The notes below the pieces were generated by a model that was given only the letters and a program-made list of their open reading frames with translations, had not been told where the DNA came from and made no database searches. Both the position numbers and the translations under genes were made by a program. DNA of 64,000 nucleotides from Escallonia rubra (taxonomy: Eukaryota > Streptophyta > Magnoliopsida > Escalloniales > Escalloniaceae), in assembly GCA_033065855.1 (NCBI GenBank), contig JAVXUO010000288.1, positions 1-64,000 on the forward strand, given 5' to 3'. This document shows positions 12,535 through 24,308 of this stretch, one piece after another (the first letter of the stretch is position 1; each line of letters starts with the position of its first letter).

Positions 12535-13020
12535 TTACGGCGGCAATGTGATGTTGCTCCATCCACTGACGACAAGACCCATCAGGTTACTTGAGACGAA
12601 TTGATCGGACGGCGATGATGCCATGAATGACGGCAAGCGGACGGAGAGAGAGAGAGAGGAGAGAGGAGGAGGAGGACGGTGGCGGTGTGGAGATGGATCT
12701 CCAGATGATGGTGATGGCTGGGGAGAAACAAAAGGAGCCATTAGGGCTTTAGAGTTTTGGTAGTCCAACAACACCCTTATGAATTACGGAGTAATATGTT
12801 TGTACTTAGGGTAGATTGTACGAGAACGTTGGGGAGATGGTTAAATCTCACTTATAGGGAGGGGAAATTAGGTTTCTCCATACATATACACACACAGATC
12901 TGAACATATTTGAATGGTGATACAATATTAGGATATAAGAAGGTTCTTCCTACAGCAATTACCAAAGATAAGATACAGTATCTCAACGAATACAACAATG
13001 CTTTCCATCAATGGAACAAC
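12535..13020. other. 3' flank of the PR-10 gene, shared with copy B
   Basis: Collinear with 53224-53273, 56230-56545 and 63351-63436 of copy B. It holds a short GA run (12645-12662) at the CACTA integration point of copy B, and the empty hAT target ATTAGGAT at 12927-12934. A minus-strand frame (12535-12774, Ser/Pro-rich) is only partly kept in B and is probably not a gene. Confidence 0.6.
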
Positions 13021-13026
13021 TTTATT
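13021..13026 (-). terminator. Poly(A) signal of the PR-10 gene
   Basis: AATAAA on the minus strand about 160 bp past the PR-10 stop codon. The same hexamer and its surroundings are kept at 63437-63442 in copy B. Confidence 0.5.
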
Positions 13027-13182
13027 AGAAACACGCGATGAGGGCAGAAGCCTTATTCAACTAGAAAGCTTAAGAAAGTGCTGTGAAGAAGGCATAGAGA
13101 AGGGGAACTACCGCCCCTGAAACACATACATCTGAGTTCATTGATTGAAAGCTAGTCGTAAGTAACTGATCTTCAAATGACT

Positions 13183-14026
13183 CTATTTGGAGTCTATATG
13201 TTTTTTCTCGTTCGCAAGTAGATAGGCTTCGATATCTTTGGCAATGTTTATACTCGGCAGGATAGAAACCCTGGTAGAATTGGCAACATATTCTTCCTTG
13301 ACCTCCCACTCGATTGTTGTTCTCGTGATACAAGAATGTGAACCGGTGGGTATATTTTCAACGCGAAGACGGTACAGAGTAATTCCCAAATCGAGAAATG
13401 CCCCTTCAGTTATCTCAGTTTCCTTCACCATATGCTTGTCATCAACCTTGGTAAACTTCTCATAGTAGGAAGAGCCTGATTATTCACATCAAATGACAAT
13501 GAAGTTCAGTTCACATGGAATAATCATATATAGCTAAATTCATTCAGTTCAGTTTCACATGGAGCTTCTAGACGAAAATAATCATAGTCGATCATCTTGG
13601 AATTGTTTGACTATGCTCATCTACATCGCCACCACGGCTACATCGTCCAAAAAAGTCTCTCTTTGTGGATGTCATTAGTAATACAACAAAGTGAATGTAT
13701 GGCAGCCTGTATAAAAATGTGTGATGTGAAGTGCCGTCACTAATTAATGAGATGTACGAGTACCTGTATGACTGGCTCAACATGAATTTACCTACATATA
13801 CTTAAATACCTGTATGATTGCCTCAACATGAATTTAATGATATACCTGATAGAAGAGTCAACTTGGCAATGGTTCCCTCTCCTCCATCACCTTCGACAAT
13901 GTCAACGGCTGCTAAGTACTTAGGGACAGTTATAACCGTGAGACCGACCGAACCATAGATCGCCCATGCTTCACGTGCTGGAGATTGTATCTCCATTTCA
14001 GTTGAAACTGATCCGAAGGTTTTCAT
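13183..14026 (-). CDS. PR-10 / Bet v 1 family protein, norcoclaurine synthase-like (2 exons)
   Basis: Exon 1 is 14026-13846 and exon 2 is 13475-13183; the 370-bp intron has a GT donor and an AG acceptor (CAG before exon 2). The intron is phase 1 and splits Gly61, the position conserved in Bet v 1 family genes. The joined product is 157 residues, the normal PR-10 length. The glycine-rich loop GDGGEGT is at residues 46-52, as in Bet v 1 proteins. The block around EGAFLDLG and IPTGSHSC (residues 84-109) matches the NCS-type branch better than birch-type PR-10. Aligned from memory to Thalictrum NCS, Tyr108, Glu110 and Lys122 correspond to Tyr64, Glu66 and Lys78 here, while Asp141 is Leu97. There is no signal peptide, so it is probably cytosolic. 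Family members bind small hydrophobic ligands and some catalyse Pictet-Spengler condensation. Substrate and activity cannot be read from the sequence. A TATA box lies upstream at 14114-14121. Confidence 0.88.
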
Positions 14027-14113
14027 ATTGATGAATAACTGATGCTGGTGTTAGAAAAGGGTAAACTTGGTGCTGATAGATGTAGGTGATGAACTATCGA
14101 GTTTGGAGTCCAG

Positions 14114-14121
14114 TATATATA
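14114..14121 (-). promoter_or_regulatory. TATA box of the PR-10 gene
   Basis: TATATATA on the minus strand, in the context CCTATATATACTGG, about 90 bp before the PR-10 start codon. This spacing suits a transcription start near 14085-14090 and a 5' UTR of about 60 bases. Confidence 0.6.
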
Positions 14122-14149
14122 GGAAGGGAGCATGCTATGCATACGTTCA

Positions 14150-15957
14150 GGTCTTAATCATGGACATTAAACAATTTTGAAGTATGGATCAACGCGGAAG
14201 ATTCCTAACAGTGAAGCATACCATACTCAAATTTGTTTAACTCTGCGAAGTTGGCGTATGATTTGGCCCATGTGCTACATCACTACACGTCGGTTAAGGA
14301 TGTACAAATTCTGTAAAATATGTTGATGATGGCGATGGCAAATAGAGAAAAAGACCACAGACTTCTCTTCCTTCGTGTTACATATCCGTTCGACTTGATT
14401 CACGTTCTAATATAATTCTCTTGATTTCCTTAAAATATATTACATATTCGTTGTACAGCATATGAGACGTACCTGTATTCATCTTAATTGACCTGAAAAG
14501 ATTTTTGTTTCTTTTTAAGGTTGGTAATGAGAGCACAGCTGTATAGATTCGTTCTATCTTTATAATACACTTCCTGATAACCATGGGAAACATGGCATAT
14601 TAGTTTAGTGAGATTCGTGTAGTTAATAATTGTTTAGCTTTACTTACACCAGTGCATGCATCAGAATGCAAAGGTTGTCCTTTAATTTACTTCTGGATTT
14701 AAACTGATTTCATTTTTTATATATTTATATTTTAACGCATGATTTTCAAAGTAAAAGCGGATCCATCGTTTATCTCCATCCGATGTGGGATATAACACTT
14801 AAAAGCCTTCTTTACATGAAATGTGTGATTAGTGATGACGAAGAACATCGAGAACCATTCAATACCAAGGTCAGATAAATTCATTGTACGTGGTTCAATT
14901 TTGCATATAACATCATATACTACATACATATATATGTTTAGGGTTCTATAAAATATATTATAAAATCTAGTATTCAAATAAGTGTTATACCTAAATTCAC
15001 AATCTTATCCTAAAATAAGAAGGCACAAAGTGTCGTTGATCTATCTCTTAGTGGTGTCATGAAATGGGGTGTGCATATTTAATCAGATCATGGAGAATTA
15101 ATAATACGTATATTCCGAGAAAGATTCCTTGAGTTGGAACACAACAAATTTAAAAAAATAAATAAAAATAAACCCTTAATGTAAAATTGCAGGTTTTTTT
15201 AATTTGTAGATGGAAGATGAAGCACCAAAACCTAAAGAAGTGGTCATCACTCAAAACCCACAAAAAAGTGGGGTGAGACCGCATTCTCTCGATAGAGCCC
15301 TAATCACCTACCCATTCAGATCCCAAGTTGCAATTGAAAAAGCTAAACTAACCGACAAGTGATTGTGTATTAAACTTGATCATACAGTCTCTCTCTTTTG
15401 GATGCGTTGTCATGTATATCTAGTAAAATATTATATGACATAGTCCATAATTTTAAATTTGTTTTTGATTAAATTATTCACAGCAGGTTAACTTCAAATG
15501 AGTCATACATATTCTTTCAATTGGCTAAGTTTAAAAATTTAAATGATGTCACATGATGTTTCATACATAAACCACCGGATTCACATGTTAGTCAAGTTAT
15601 TAATAAATCTGGTACGATGTATTTGACCTAACATTTTGGAGTGGAGTAGTTAAAGATGATAGTGAAGTTATGATTATTTATTTGTGTTAAAATGGATTGC
15701 AATGCCAATTAAAGTAGTGATACAAGCTATCAAGGTAGTGTGAGCTGTGCAGATCCGTTTTCAATAGACCCGAATTTTTTTTTTTATTCTTTTCTAAGGT
15801 TCGTGATGAGACCGCTTCTCATATTACAGTTCCTAATAACCATGTGAAATATGACCTATATATATTTTTTTTTGCCGAAAAAATAAGAATATGTAGATTA
15901 ACTAGTAATATTATTTACACAAAAGGAATCCTTCTCGTAAGACACCCCATACATATC
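14150..15957. other. Upstream region of the PR-10 gene, no gene seen
   Basis: AT-rich sequence with no recognisable coding region or terminal repeats. It may include distal promoter sequence of the PR-10 gene. It ends where a Tat/Ogre-like element begins at 15958. Confidence 0.5.
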
Positions 15958-16106
15958 TGTAGCGAACTTGTCTCGGAAAAATATTTTAGGAGGAATATTG
16001 TAGGAAGTCGCCATCTTATTTAACTAAAATACGAAAAGCTAAGAAAAACTCCAAAAAATTGCAAATAACAACTAATCTATTGAAAGCAGATGGATTCAGG
16101 GACTAA

Positions 16107-16458
16107 GGCTCCGTTTGGTAACACTTTCGATTTTTTTTTTTAAAGAAAACTGAAAAGAGTTGTGGTTTTTTTTTTCACCAGTTTAAAAATCGGTGGACGT
16201 TTGACAAAGTTAATTTTAAAAAAAAAACAGAAAAGAGCAAGCGTTTGACAAAACAACTCTTTGGGTTTATTTTTTTTAAATATACATTTTCACATAATTA
16301 AAGGTAATTATAGTAATATGTTTATTTCCTTAGCGACGTAAATCATACGATGCGACAATTTATTTTTCCTTAACGACGATTAACAGGACCAATGTTATTA
16401 GTGGAAGGAAAAAATAAAATAAAAATGAGTGACCATTAGAACAGATAAGAAATGTTAG

Positions 16459-16524
<66 letters not shown>

Positions 16525-17325
16525 CAAGATTGAGTATATATAAAAAAATATTACTGAGAGAAAAAAAAAGTCAGGAGAACAGTAGAGAGAGAGGCGCCGA
16601 CCCTAATTCTTCTTCAACACCGGCGCTGTCTCCGATCATCCCTTTCCCAATTTTTGGCTACACCACAATCGCCGACTTCGAACCCCAGTTTGCAGCCTTC
16701 ATTGTTGTTGCGCTCAACTCCATACCCGGCACCTCGCGCCTCCATTGGAGGCACCGCCCACCGCCACCGTCAAGCCGTCTTGGTTTGCCATCGCCGGCCA
16801 CACCCAATCACCGGAGAAAAACACCGGCTATATGTTTTACCGGATGTTGCGACCGTCACCAAACAGCCACAACCAGTGGTGTCGCCTCCGCGCCGCTACT
16901 GTCATGGCGTCGCAGCCACAACGATGACCAGCGGTAACAACTCCGGTGGAGGCGATGGAAGCGGTGGCCGGTGGAGGTGATGGACGCGGTGGGCTGTGGA
17001 GTCCATGAGAGTTGCGGCCGATCGAGCACAGTGCTAATGAAAGAGATGAAGTTCGAAATTATGTGGGTTTTATACCCAGCAAAGAAATTAAGCAATTTGT
17101 TTCTAGTGAGGTTCGAAGCCTCGACCTCATTAAAGAGAAATATGAGCCCGCGTGAAAATAGATTTAGAAAAGAGCTTGGAGCTTTTTTCAGAAATGGGCC
17201 TAGTTTTTAAAGTCTTGGCCCTAAAAAAAGAGAAACCCAACCAAACACCCCAAGTTCCATGGACTTTTGGAAAACAAAAAAATTGGGCCAAAAAAGAGCA
17301 AAAAAAAGGGCTGTCAAACGGCCTT
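16107..17325. mobile_element. PIF/Harbinger-like (Tourist-type) element, ~1.2 kb
   Basis: The left end is GGCTCCGTTTGGTAACA. The right end, complemented, is AAGGCCGTTTGACAGCCC. Both are flanked by TAA (16104-16106 and 17326-17328). Unit 2 of the host retroelement (around 20960-20985) is uninterrupted at this place, so the insertion is real. Inside are a long TA microsatellite and a GC-rich, gene-like stretch (16600-16990) with Pro/Ser/Thr/Arg-rich frames. No transposase is present. The inverted repeats are short and imperfect, so the superfamily is a best guess. Confidence 0.65.
16461..16523. repeat. (TA)n microsatellite
   Basis: Uninterrupted AT dinucleotide run of about 60 bases inside the Harbinger-like element. 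A reading frame running through it is an artefact of the repeat. Confidence 0.95.
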
Positions 17326-18839
17326 TAACTTATAAGACGAGAAATTGTTAGGCATCCGCCAGACCCTTGCGGTCTTTACTTCATTTCTATTGTTTAAACA
17401 CATAAACATGTAAATATGCAATAAAACACTTAGCTCTAAGTTATATCTCTAAAATATTGGCTTGAACTTGATATCGAGGGTCAAATGGCCTACGTATCCG
17501 GTCAGACGAACCGGAATCAAAACTATCGTAGTTCGACTCGATCTGACGGGAGAGGCGACCTACACTTACACTTCGATCTTAGACTCGAACTAAGAAGCAA
17601 AAATACTCTTTTTTATGATTGTTGTACTAGAAATAAAATGCGATCGCGAGAAATGGGAAAAATTTGAGACTATTAAACTAGACCAGAAAGCTTGTAAAAT
17701 ATACCTTGCAAGCCTGCTTGTTCATAGGACTCGAGAACACTATGCGAAGGATCCATGATGAAAGAGACCAGAGATTTTTTTAAGGTAAAATATGGAAGGC
17801 TAGCTTCTCTTAAGAGATGATATACCACTTTATGAAGAAAAATTGTATAAAAGCTCTAGGGAGAAAAAATTGAGATCCTTGAAAATATAGGCCAAGGGCG
17901 CTATTTATAGAGGTCTGAGACGCCATAAATGATAAAGATGATCATATCTGATGATAAGATAAAATGTTTAATTATAAGAATTGTAGGTTGACAAAAGTAA
18001 ACAAATCAGCCGATTCTTGAAAACCGGTTGGTTCATCCTGTAATTTTAAATAAATTTCTCAAATTTGAGACTTTATATGAACCTAATTCAGTAATTATCT
18101 CTGATTTTCTAAATAGGATGTGCAAAATTCAGAAATTGTCTTAATTCCTTATTTGACATAAATGAATGATTTAATCTCTTTCACTTGTAAAAATTCACAC
18201 GTAAATCTAGACATAGATTGGACTAACTTGACTAGACTGCTGGACTGACCACTGGTAGACTGGACTAGATACCTGGATTGAATTGGTGGATTGGATTGCT
18301 CTACTGGACTCAAACTGGATTTGACTTAGGTGAAACATGGTTAATATATATTATCAAGCGTAAACCTATAATACTAACAATGACCTTAATTAAAAATAAA
18401 GCTTGATAATTACTTAATAAGTAAAAAGACTAAAAAAATGGGGTGTACTACAGAGCCCCTGGGTGAGAGAGCTCGAGTGGGGACAGACATCGCTGAAAAC
18501 AGTACATTTTCATAGGAAAATATGGAAAGACCACAAGACTCTGAATAGACTCGCGGACCATGACACATATATGAGGTTGGACCTTTATAGGGTTTCCTAT
18601 GTATCCTCCGACGAGGAACCAAACCAATATAGTTCATAAGGACTAGGAATGTTCGAAGTCCCAGCCAAGAGTAACAATGATTGGTTGTCGAACAATGTTA
18701 TAAAGGAAAGTGAACTTGAACCTTGTCTGGAGCCGGAGCCAACAGTAACAGTGATTGGTCACAAACAAGGGGCGCATCCTTACAAGCCATAGCCAACAGT
18801 AACAATGATTGTTCGTCTAAGGATATTGAAAGATAATGT

Positions 18840-19935
18840 CTAAGAGGGAGACATTATTTAGCAACGGGGAAGACCTGGTGCAGCTCTGGTGCTTGAGAGC
18901 TCTGAAGGAGGTTTGAGAGATAGGGGAGTACGACTGGTTATAATCCGTCCATGGCCCATCTATACCATTCGATGGTTTCAATATCCCAGGGATAGCCCTC
19001 AAACTTCATGGAATACAGTGATGTATGGGAGGTGTGTCTACTCTCTTAAACTCTTTTTGATAATTCTCATTTATGCACTAGACATGTTGTTCAAATTTTG
19101 TCTTTGCTCATAAATTTGAGCTTTTGAGGTTTTGGATCGCGTGCACTGCGATTGGGGCAGGGGCATACTAATGACACAGAGCCAGTTGGTTTTGGATAGT
19201 ACCTCCGTTCTCAAGGGGTAAGGGCCACGAGACAGAGCCGATCCCCATGCCAAAAAAAACGATGAGGTGTTTGGGGTCAAGAAGCTTCTCACATCATGAC
19301 GTTTATAGTAAACTTGAATTTCGATTTCATGCCTTTTGACTTTTAGGTTTTTCCTTTAAATTTATTATTCTCTTTTTGCAGGTTCCGAGCTTGATGCTAA
19401 AGGATGCCTACATGATGATACATAGTCTGAAGGACATTGTACGGGCCATCTGCTCGGACAGCAGAAGTGCCTACACCTAACCTTTCGGTGCCACCTTCTA
19501 GAGGTGGATCGAGTGCCGGACAGAGCTCGTAGAGCCTGCTGGCCCGGCCAATGCCACTTAGACCTGGTACCACTGACGAGAGCCCGGAGGAAGATGAGAG
19601 CATCAAGTTGAGTCCTTTTGAGGCCGCCTCGCAAACCAAATTTTGTGCCGTCCAAGAAGAAAGAGGCCGCTAGCGGGAGTAAAAGAAAAGCCCCTGGCCC
19701 TTAACCGCTGAAGAAACTGAAAGTTCATCGATCTACTAGAGTGGCGATAGTACTGTACAAGATATATGGGAATCTTAGTAGACCGATCGAGCGTATGGGG
19801 AGTCATCCCCTTACTCTGAGGACAAGGATTATGAGGCCTAAAGAGATGACGAGGCCTGGGGATCCGGCGACAAGAAGGAGACTAGCCCCAAAAAGACCCG
19901 AAGGACTGATGCCTTTTTGGTCTAGCTTAGAGTAG
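18840..19935 (+). pseudogene. Plant-mobile-domain-like ORF relic, retroelement unit 1
   Basis: This is a decayed copy of the frame at 24309-25798. It shares 'gcaacggggaagacctggtgcag', 'agctctgaaggaggtttgag' and 'ctatctataccattcgatgg', and a Lys/Pro-rich 3' part ('agtaaaagaaaagcccctggccc', 'catcgatctactaga'). Multiple stops and frameshifts prevent translation. Function would follow the unit 2 copy, where the PMD-like residues are clearer. Confidence 0.5.
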
Positions 19936-20842
19936 GATTGGGATTTCATTAGGAACTCATTTTATCAAACTCATCTTGTTTTACGTACTGAACATCTCTT
20001 AGTAGTGTCAAAATTCAATTAGCTATTCTTATGTAAATACTTTATCTTGATGCATGCACACACACTTACATGGAAAGGAAAGAGGATGGGCATAAACATG
20101 GATTCAACTTGAGTTAGATTGGATTTAAAACAGGTACAGGGTTTGGCCTTCAAATAGGCAAACTCTGCAACTAAGTCCATAAGCACTAACTCACCGACCG
20201 GTTTGTCAGTGAGGATTGTGAAATTTTCCCCGTTGGTAAAAAAAAATTCCATTTCTTTAGTAAAACGGACGGTTTGTTAGAAAAATAAATCCATTTTTTT
20301 TAGTAAAACCGTTGGGTTTGTTCGACAATTTTTTCTGTTTATTTGAATTTCGAGTCCTATCACTATACAACTTAGGTCTTCATCCTTATGTATTCAGGAC
20401 TTACCCTTCAGGGGGCATTCAATTCTCATTCTCTTAGACTAACTCCCAGTGGCCTTCAAAGACAACCCCACAATCTTTGAGCTTCATTCCGATCCTTCAC
20501 TGACTTTTTCAACAAGGCATAACTTATTCATCTCGATGTGCATTTCTGATTGAAGACAGTCATGAGTTTGCGCATGATGATTGTTCATGAAGACATTCTT
20601 TGGACTATGTATGAATTTCAGGATTTTGAAGATCATGTTTTTTGATTCGGCTTGGATGAGCTCTGCCCTATGTATGAGGAACTCTTTGCTTGGGTGGATG
20701 TCCCTACCAATTTACCCATTACTGTACCGGTCAATCAAAATGGTTGTGTCCTGTCCCTCATGAGCTAGTTGCAAATTAGCAAAGAACGGGCTAGGTCTTT
20801 TATCCAAAGTGAGCATATTTTGCTTTCTTTTGCATTTGAATA
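19936..20842. other. Non-coding tail of retroelement unit 1
   Basis: Collinear with 25880-26748 plus 30054-30220 of unit 2. It contains 'accgaccggtttgtcag'-type motifs near 20193-20340 that recur across the nest. No gene is seen. Confidence 0.55.
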
Positions 20843-22319
20843 TGTAGTGAACCGCCTCAAAAAAATTTCTAGAAGGAATTTTAAAGAGTCGCCTTCTTAT
20901 TTAAATAAAAAATAAGAAAAACCAAAAAATGACTCTAAATGCCCAAAGAAGAACCGGTCTATTATATGGCCGGAAGGTGTTTGTCACCCACCATACCCTT
21001 GCGGTCTTTACTTCCTTTCTATTGTCTCTTGGCCTTTTTAATACATAACACATAAGCATGCAATACAACTGAATATTATTTATTTCTAGGTTATTGGCTT
21101 GAACTCTACAGCGGGGGTCGAATGGCGACCATCATAGTTCGACTCTGATTCTACAGGAGGCAACCTACACTTCAGTCTTAGACTAAGACTAAGAAATGAA
21201 AATGAATCTTTTTATTAATCTATGCTAGAAATGAAATGTCATTGCCGGGAAGGGAATTAATTCTAGACCACTAAACTAGACTAGAAAGCTATGAAGTATA
21301 TCTCGTGAGTTTGCTTGTCTGGATGACTCGGAAATATTTTGCTAAGGATCACTGATGCAAGAGAATAAGAATTCTTTTTAAGTGAAATATGAACGCTAAG
21401 TTCTCTTGAGGGATGATATGCCACTTCAAAAGAGATGGCATAAAAGCCTTAGGGAGAAGAAGCCGTGATCCTTGAAAATATAGGCCAATGGCCCTATTTA
21501 TAGTGATATGGGACACCAGACATGACAAATATGGCCAATATCAATCAGCAATCTGATGATAAGACAAAATATTTGATAAAAATTGCGGATTGAAAAAAGT
21601 CAACTAATCAGCCGGTTAGACGAAAACCGCAACAAACCGACCGAATCATTCCATACTTATATATTAATTTTTTCTGAGTTTCAAGGTATTATCTGACCCC
21701 AATTTGGTAGTTATCTTTGATTTGTAGATGTGATGCATTAGAGTCAACAATTATCTTCGCAAATCATCGAAATCACTAATTTAATCAATTGCATCAATGA
21801 CAAATCACAAATAATTCCTTAAATCATAGAAAACTCACAATCTAGACATTTGAACTGCACTGACACAGTTGGACTGGGCTGAGCCCAATTAATGATTGGA
21901 CAATTGGAATGCTAGATGAGACTCGACAACTAGACTGGACTGAACAACTGGACTGCACTGCTAGACTGGACTAGACACCAGGACTACTCGACTGAACTAT
22001 TAGACTGAACTAAATTAATTACAATATATTATCAGACCTTTAATAATAAACTCTCAATTCATGATAAAGCCCAACATTTATTGTTTAATTAATAATGACT
22101 ACAAAAATAGGGTCTCTAAAAAGCCCATTGGTGATGGAGCTCGCTTGCGAGCGAATATCATTGAAAACATCACATTTTTGTAGTGAAACACGGAAAAGAC
22201 TACAAGACTCATGACAAAGTCGTGGACCCTGATACAAGTATGAAGTCGGACCTTTGTAGGGCTTCCTACGTATCCTCTGGGGAGGAATCAGATCAACGTA
22301 GTTTCAAAAGAATGGGGAT

Positions 22320-22870
22320 ATTGTTTGAAGCCGGAGCCACAATAACAACAGTTGGTCATCGAACAATATTGCAAGGGAAAATGAAGTCAAACCTTGTTTG
22401 GAGCCAGAACCAGCAGTAATAATTATTGGTTTCCATGCAAGGGGTGCATCCTTAGAAGCCAGAGCCAACAGTAATGACGATTAGTCGTCTAAGGATACTG
22501 AGAAATAAGAGCCAAAACAGCAGTAACAACACTTGGTCGTTTAAATGTGAAGGTACATCTAGAAGCCAAAGCTAACGGTAAAAACAATTGGTTGTCTAGA
22601 TGCATGACAAGCTTATGACTAAGAACCGGAGCCAATAACCCATTGAAACAGTTGGTCACCTAGTCCAGGCTTATATCTTAGAGTCGAAGCCAACAACGCC
22701 CTTGAATGACTAGTCGTTTAGGTATAAGGGAAAGGTGAACCTAATAGCCGAAGCCAACAACGCATGCAAGCGGTTGGTCACTTAAAAACAGTGGAATATA
22801 TCCAAGAGGCTGAGCCAACAACGCGTTGAAGCGCTTGCTCACTTGGACATATATCACTCAAAGGCGGGGC
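22320..22870. repeat. Degenerate tandem repeats in the LTR/leader
   Basis: About nine diverged units of roughly 50-70 bp are built on 'agccaacaacgcg...agcggttggtcacttag' (earlier units read 'agccaacagtaacaatgattggtcgtctaagg'). A shorter version lies at 18660-18830 in unit 1. This family of direct repeats belongs to the retroelement and is non-coding. Confidence 0.75.
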
Positions 22871-23963
22871 CAACAATGTCGAAAAAACATGGTTGTTGAG
22901 TGCTGAATATATCAATTCACTTGATATGAAGAAGATGTTGCTCCTGGCAACAAAATACGGGATCTTGCACTGGCCTTCCACCGTACAAAATTGTTGAACT
23001 TAGAAACAAATTTGAGTAATTGGATCGGAAGACCATCTAACGATAGGGTAACAAACATGCATAGGCAAGCATGCAAGCACACAAATACTGGGTAAAAATG
23101 CCTGAGGCCATGTGCTGGGAATCATGCTAAATACATAAGCAGGTGAAACATGCAAACTTATGGAAAGAAAAGCCAAGCAAGCAAGCAAGGAACATAAGCA
23201 CGCAAACCCACCCATAAGCAGGGAAATATATTTGAAAGTCTTTTTTTTTATAAATCGGAAAATGGCCGGTTAGTCAAAGAAGAGGAGTCAAAATAATGGG
23301 TTGAAAACCATCTGGTTAGTCAGAGGGTTTAAATTTTGAAAAATCAAAGTATCGAAAACGGTCGGATAGTCAGAGAGTTTGACAGATTTAAGTGGAAAAT
23401 CGGCCAGTTTATCCATCCAGATTAGGGCATGATCTTAAGGATTTTCCATAGAGTTTCAATCACAATCGATTCACTCTCTTTATCAAATTTGGCTCTAAGG
23501 AGGACTTGTCTCTCTCTCTCTCACTCACTCTCAAATTCTACCCTAATCCTACTTCTCCCCTATAGATTCAAAGAATCCATCTCTCTTCTTCTCCAATTTC
23601 TCAGGTACAGATGGAATTCCTTCACACTAGGAAAGGACAAAAGGGTGAGCCCTAAATTGGGCATATTTCACGATTTCGGCCAACCACCCAGGCGGATGAT
23701 CTCTACATTCTTACTCTGAATCAAGATATTCTTCTAATCCACCACTTTTTGCCGACGATGTATGTATTTGACCGATCACCTTTTAACTTCACAAACTCTT
23801 TCATGCTTTTTTCAAACAATAGCCATTCCCATGCAAAATAGGGCGCATATTAGTTTTCTTCCCTATTTTTCATGTATCCCATTCATAAACCAGACGGCTC
23901 TTTGAAGTTTTTTCCTTTTCCTTTTGGTTTTGTGTAGCCCCTACCCCATGAACATCCATTGTA

Positions 23964-24001
23964 GGTATCTGGCTTTAAGCTTTTTCTTAAAGCCAGATAC
24001 C
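23964..24001. repeat. Perfect 16-bp-stem hairpin
   Basis: GGTATCTGGCTTTAAG and its exact complement CTTAAAGCCAGATACC are separated by CTTTTT. Part of the sequence (ggctttaagctttttctta) recurs directly at about 24057-24075, suggesting local duplication. It lies in the leader of the retroelement just before the PMD-like frame. Function is unknown. Confidence 0.7.
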
Positions 24002-24308
24002 TAGATTTGGTGGAAGAAGATACTAGATTTGGTGGAGAATAGGATAGTAAAGACTGGCTTTAAGCTTTTTCTTAACCGGTTACATGTTTTTACCCCAAGT
24101 AAAAAGCATTTTCTTTATTTGGTAGAGCATTGGGGGGATTCCACCAACACGTTCCATCTACTGTTCAGGGAGCCCATGCCTACTCCATACTGCTAATATC
24201 ACAAGTATTCACGTTTGAGACTGGCATATCCCATGGGCTTATGATCTCGACAACAACCATGGTCCATTACTTGGTTTCGAGCCATCCTCCAAAAAGAACG
24301 GTTCCATT

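Larger units (their letters stand above)
15958..20842 (+). mobile_element. Tat/Ogre-like Ty3 retrotransposon, 5' unit 1 (truncated)
   Basis: It begins TGTAGCGAACTTGTCTCGG followed by 'aagtcgcc..cttatttaa', the usual opening of Tat/Ogre-type LTRs. It is collinear with unit 2 (from 20843) for its whole length: 'cccttgcggtctttactt', 'ggcttgaact', the 'cctatgtatcctccgacgaggaacc' block, tandem 'agccaacagtaacaatgattgg' repeats, a PMD-like relic, then 'gtggatgtccctaccaatttacccatt'. Compared with unit 2 it lacks about 1.9 kb between the tandem repeats and the PMD-like part. It stops exactly where unit 2 starts. A Harbinger-like element sits inside it at 16107-17325. Confidence 0.7.

Noticed and set aside
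12535..12774. 79-residue Ser/Pro-rich frame near the PR-10 gene
   Set aside because: Its counterpart in copy B (56117-56389) agrees only for about 37 residues and then runs into the CACTA end; no domain and no gene structure.
16452..16937. 161-residue frame starting in the TA microsatellite
   Set aside because: Its first part is Tyr-Ile from TA repeats and the rest lies in overlapping Pro/Arg-rich frames inside a Harbinger-like element; no domain is seen.
17103..17130. tRNA-like B-box word (aggttcgaagcct)
   Set aside because: No A-box at the right distance and no cloverleaf; it lies in a Harbinger-like element.
22320..22870. Possible CRISPR-like array of spaced repeats
   Set aside because: Units are diverged direct repeats of a plant retroelement with variable length; this is a eukaryotic sequence.
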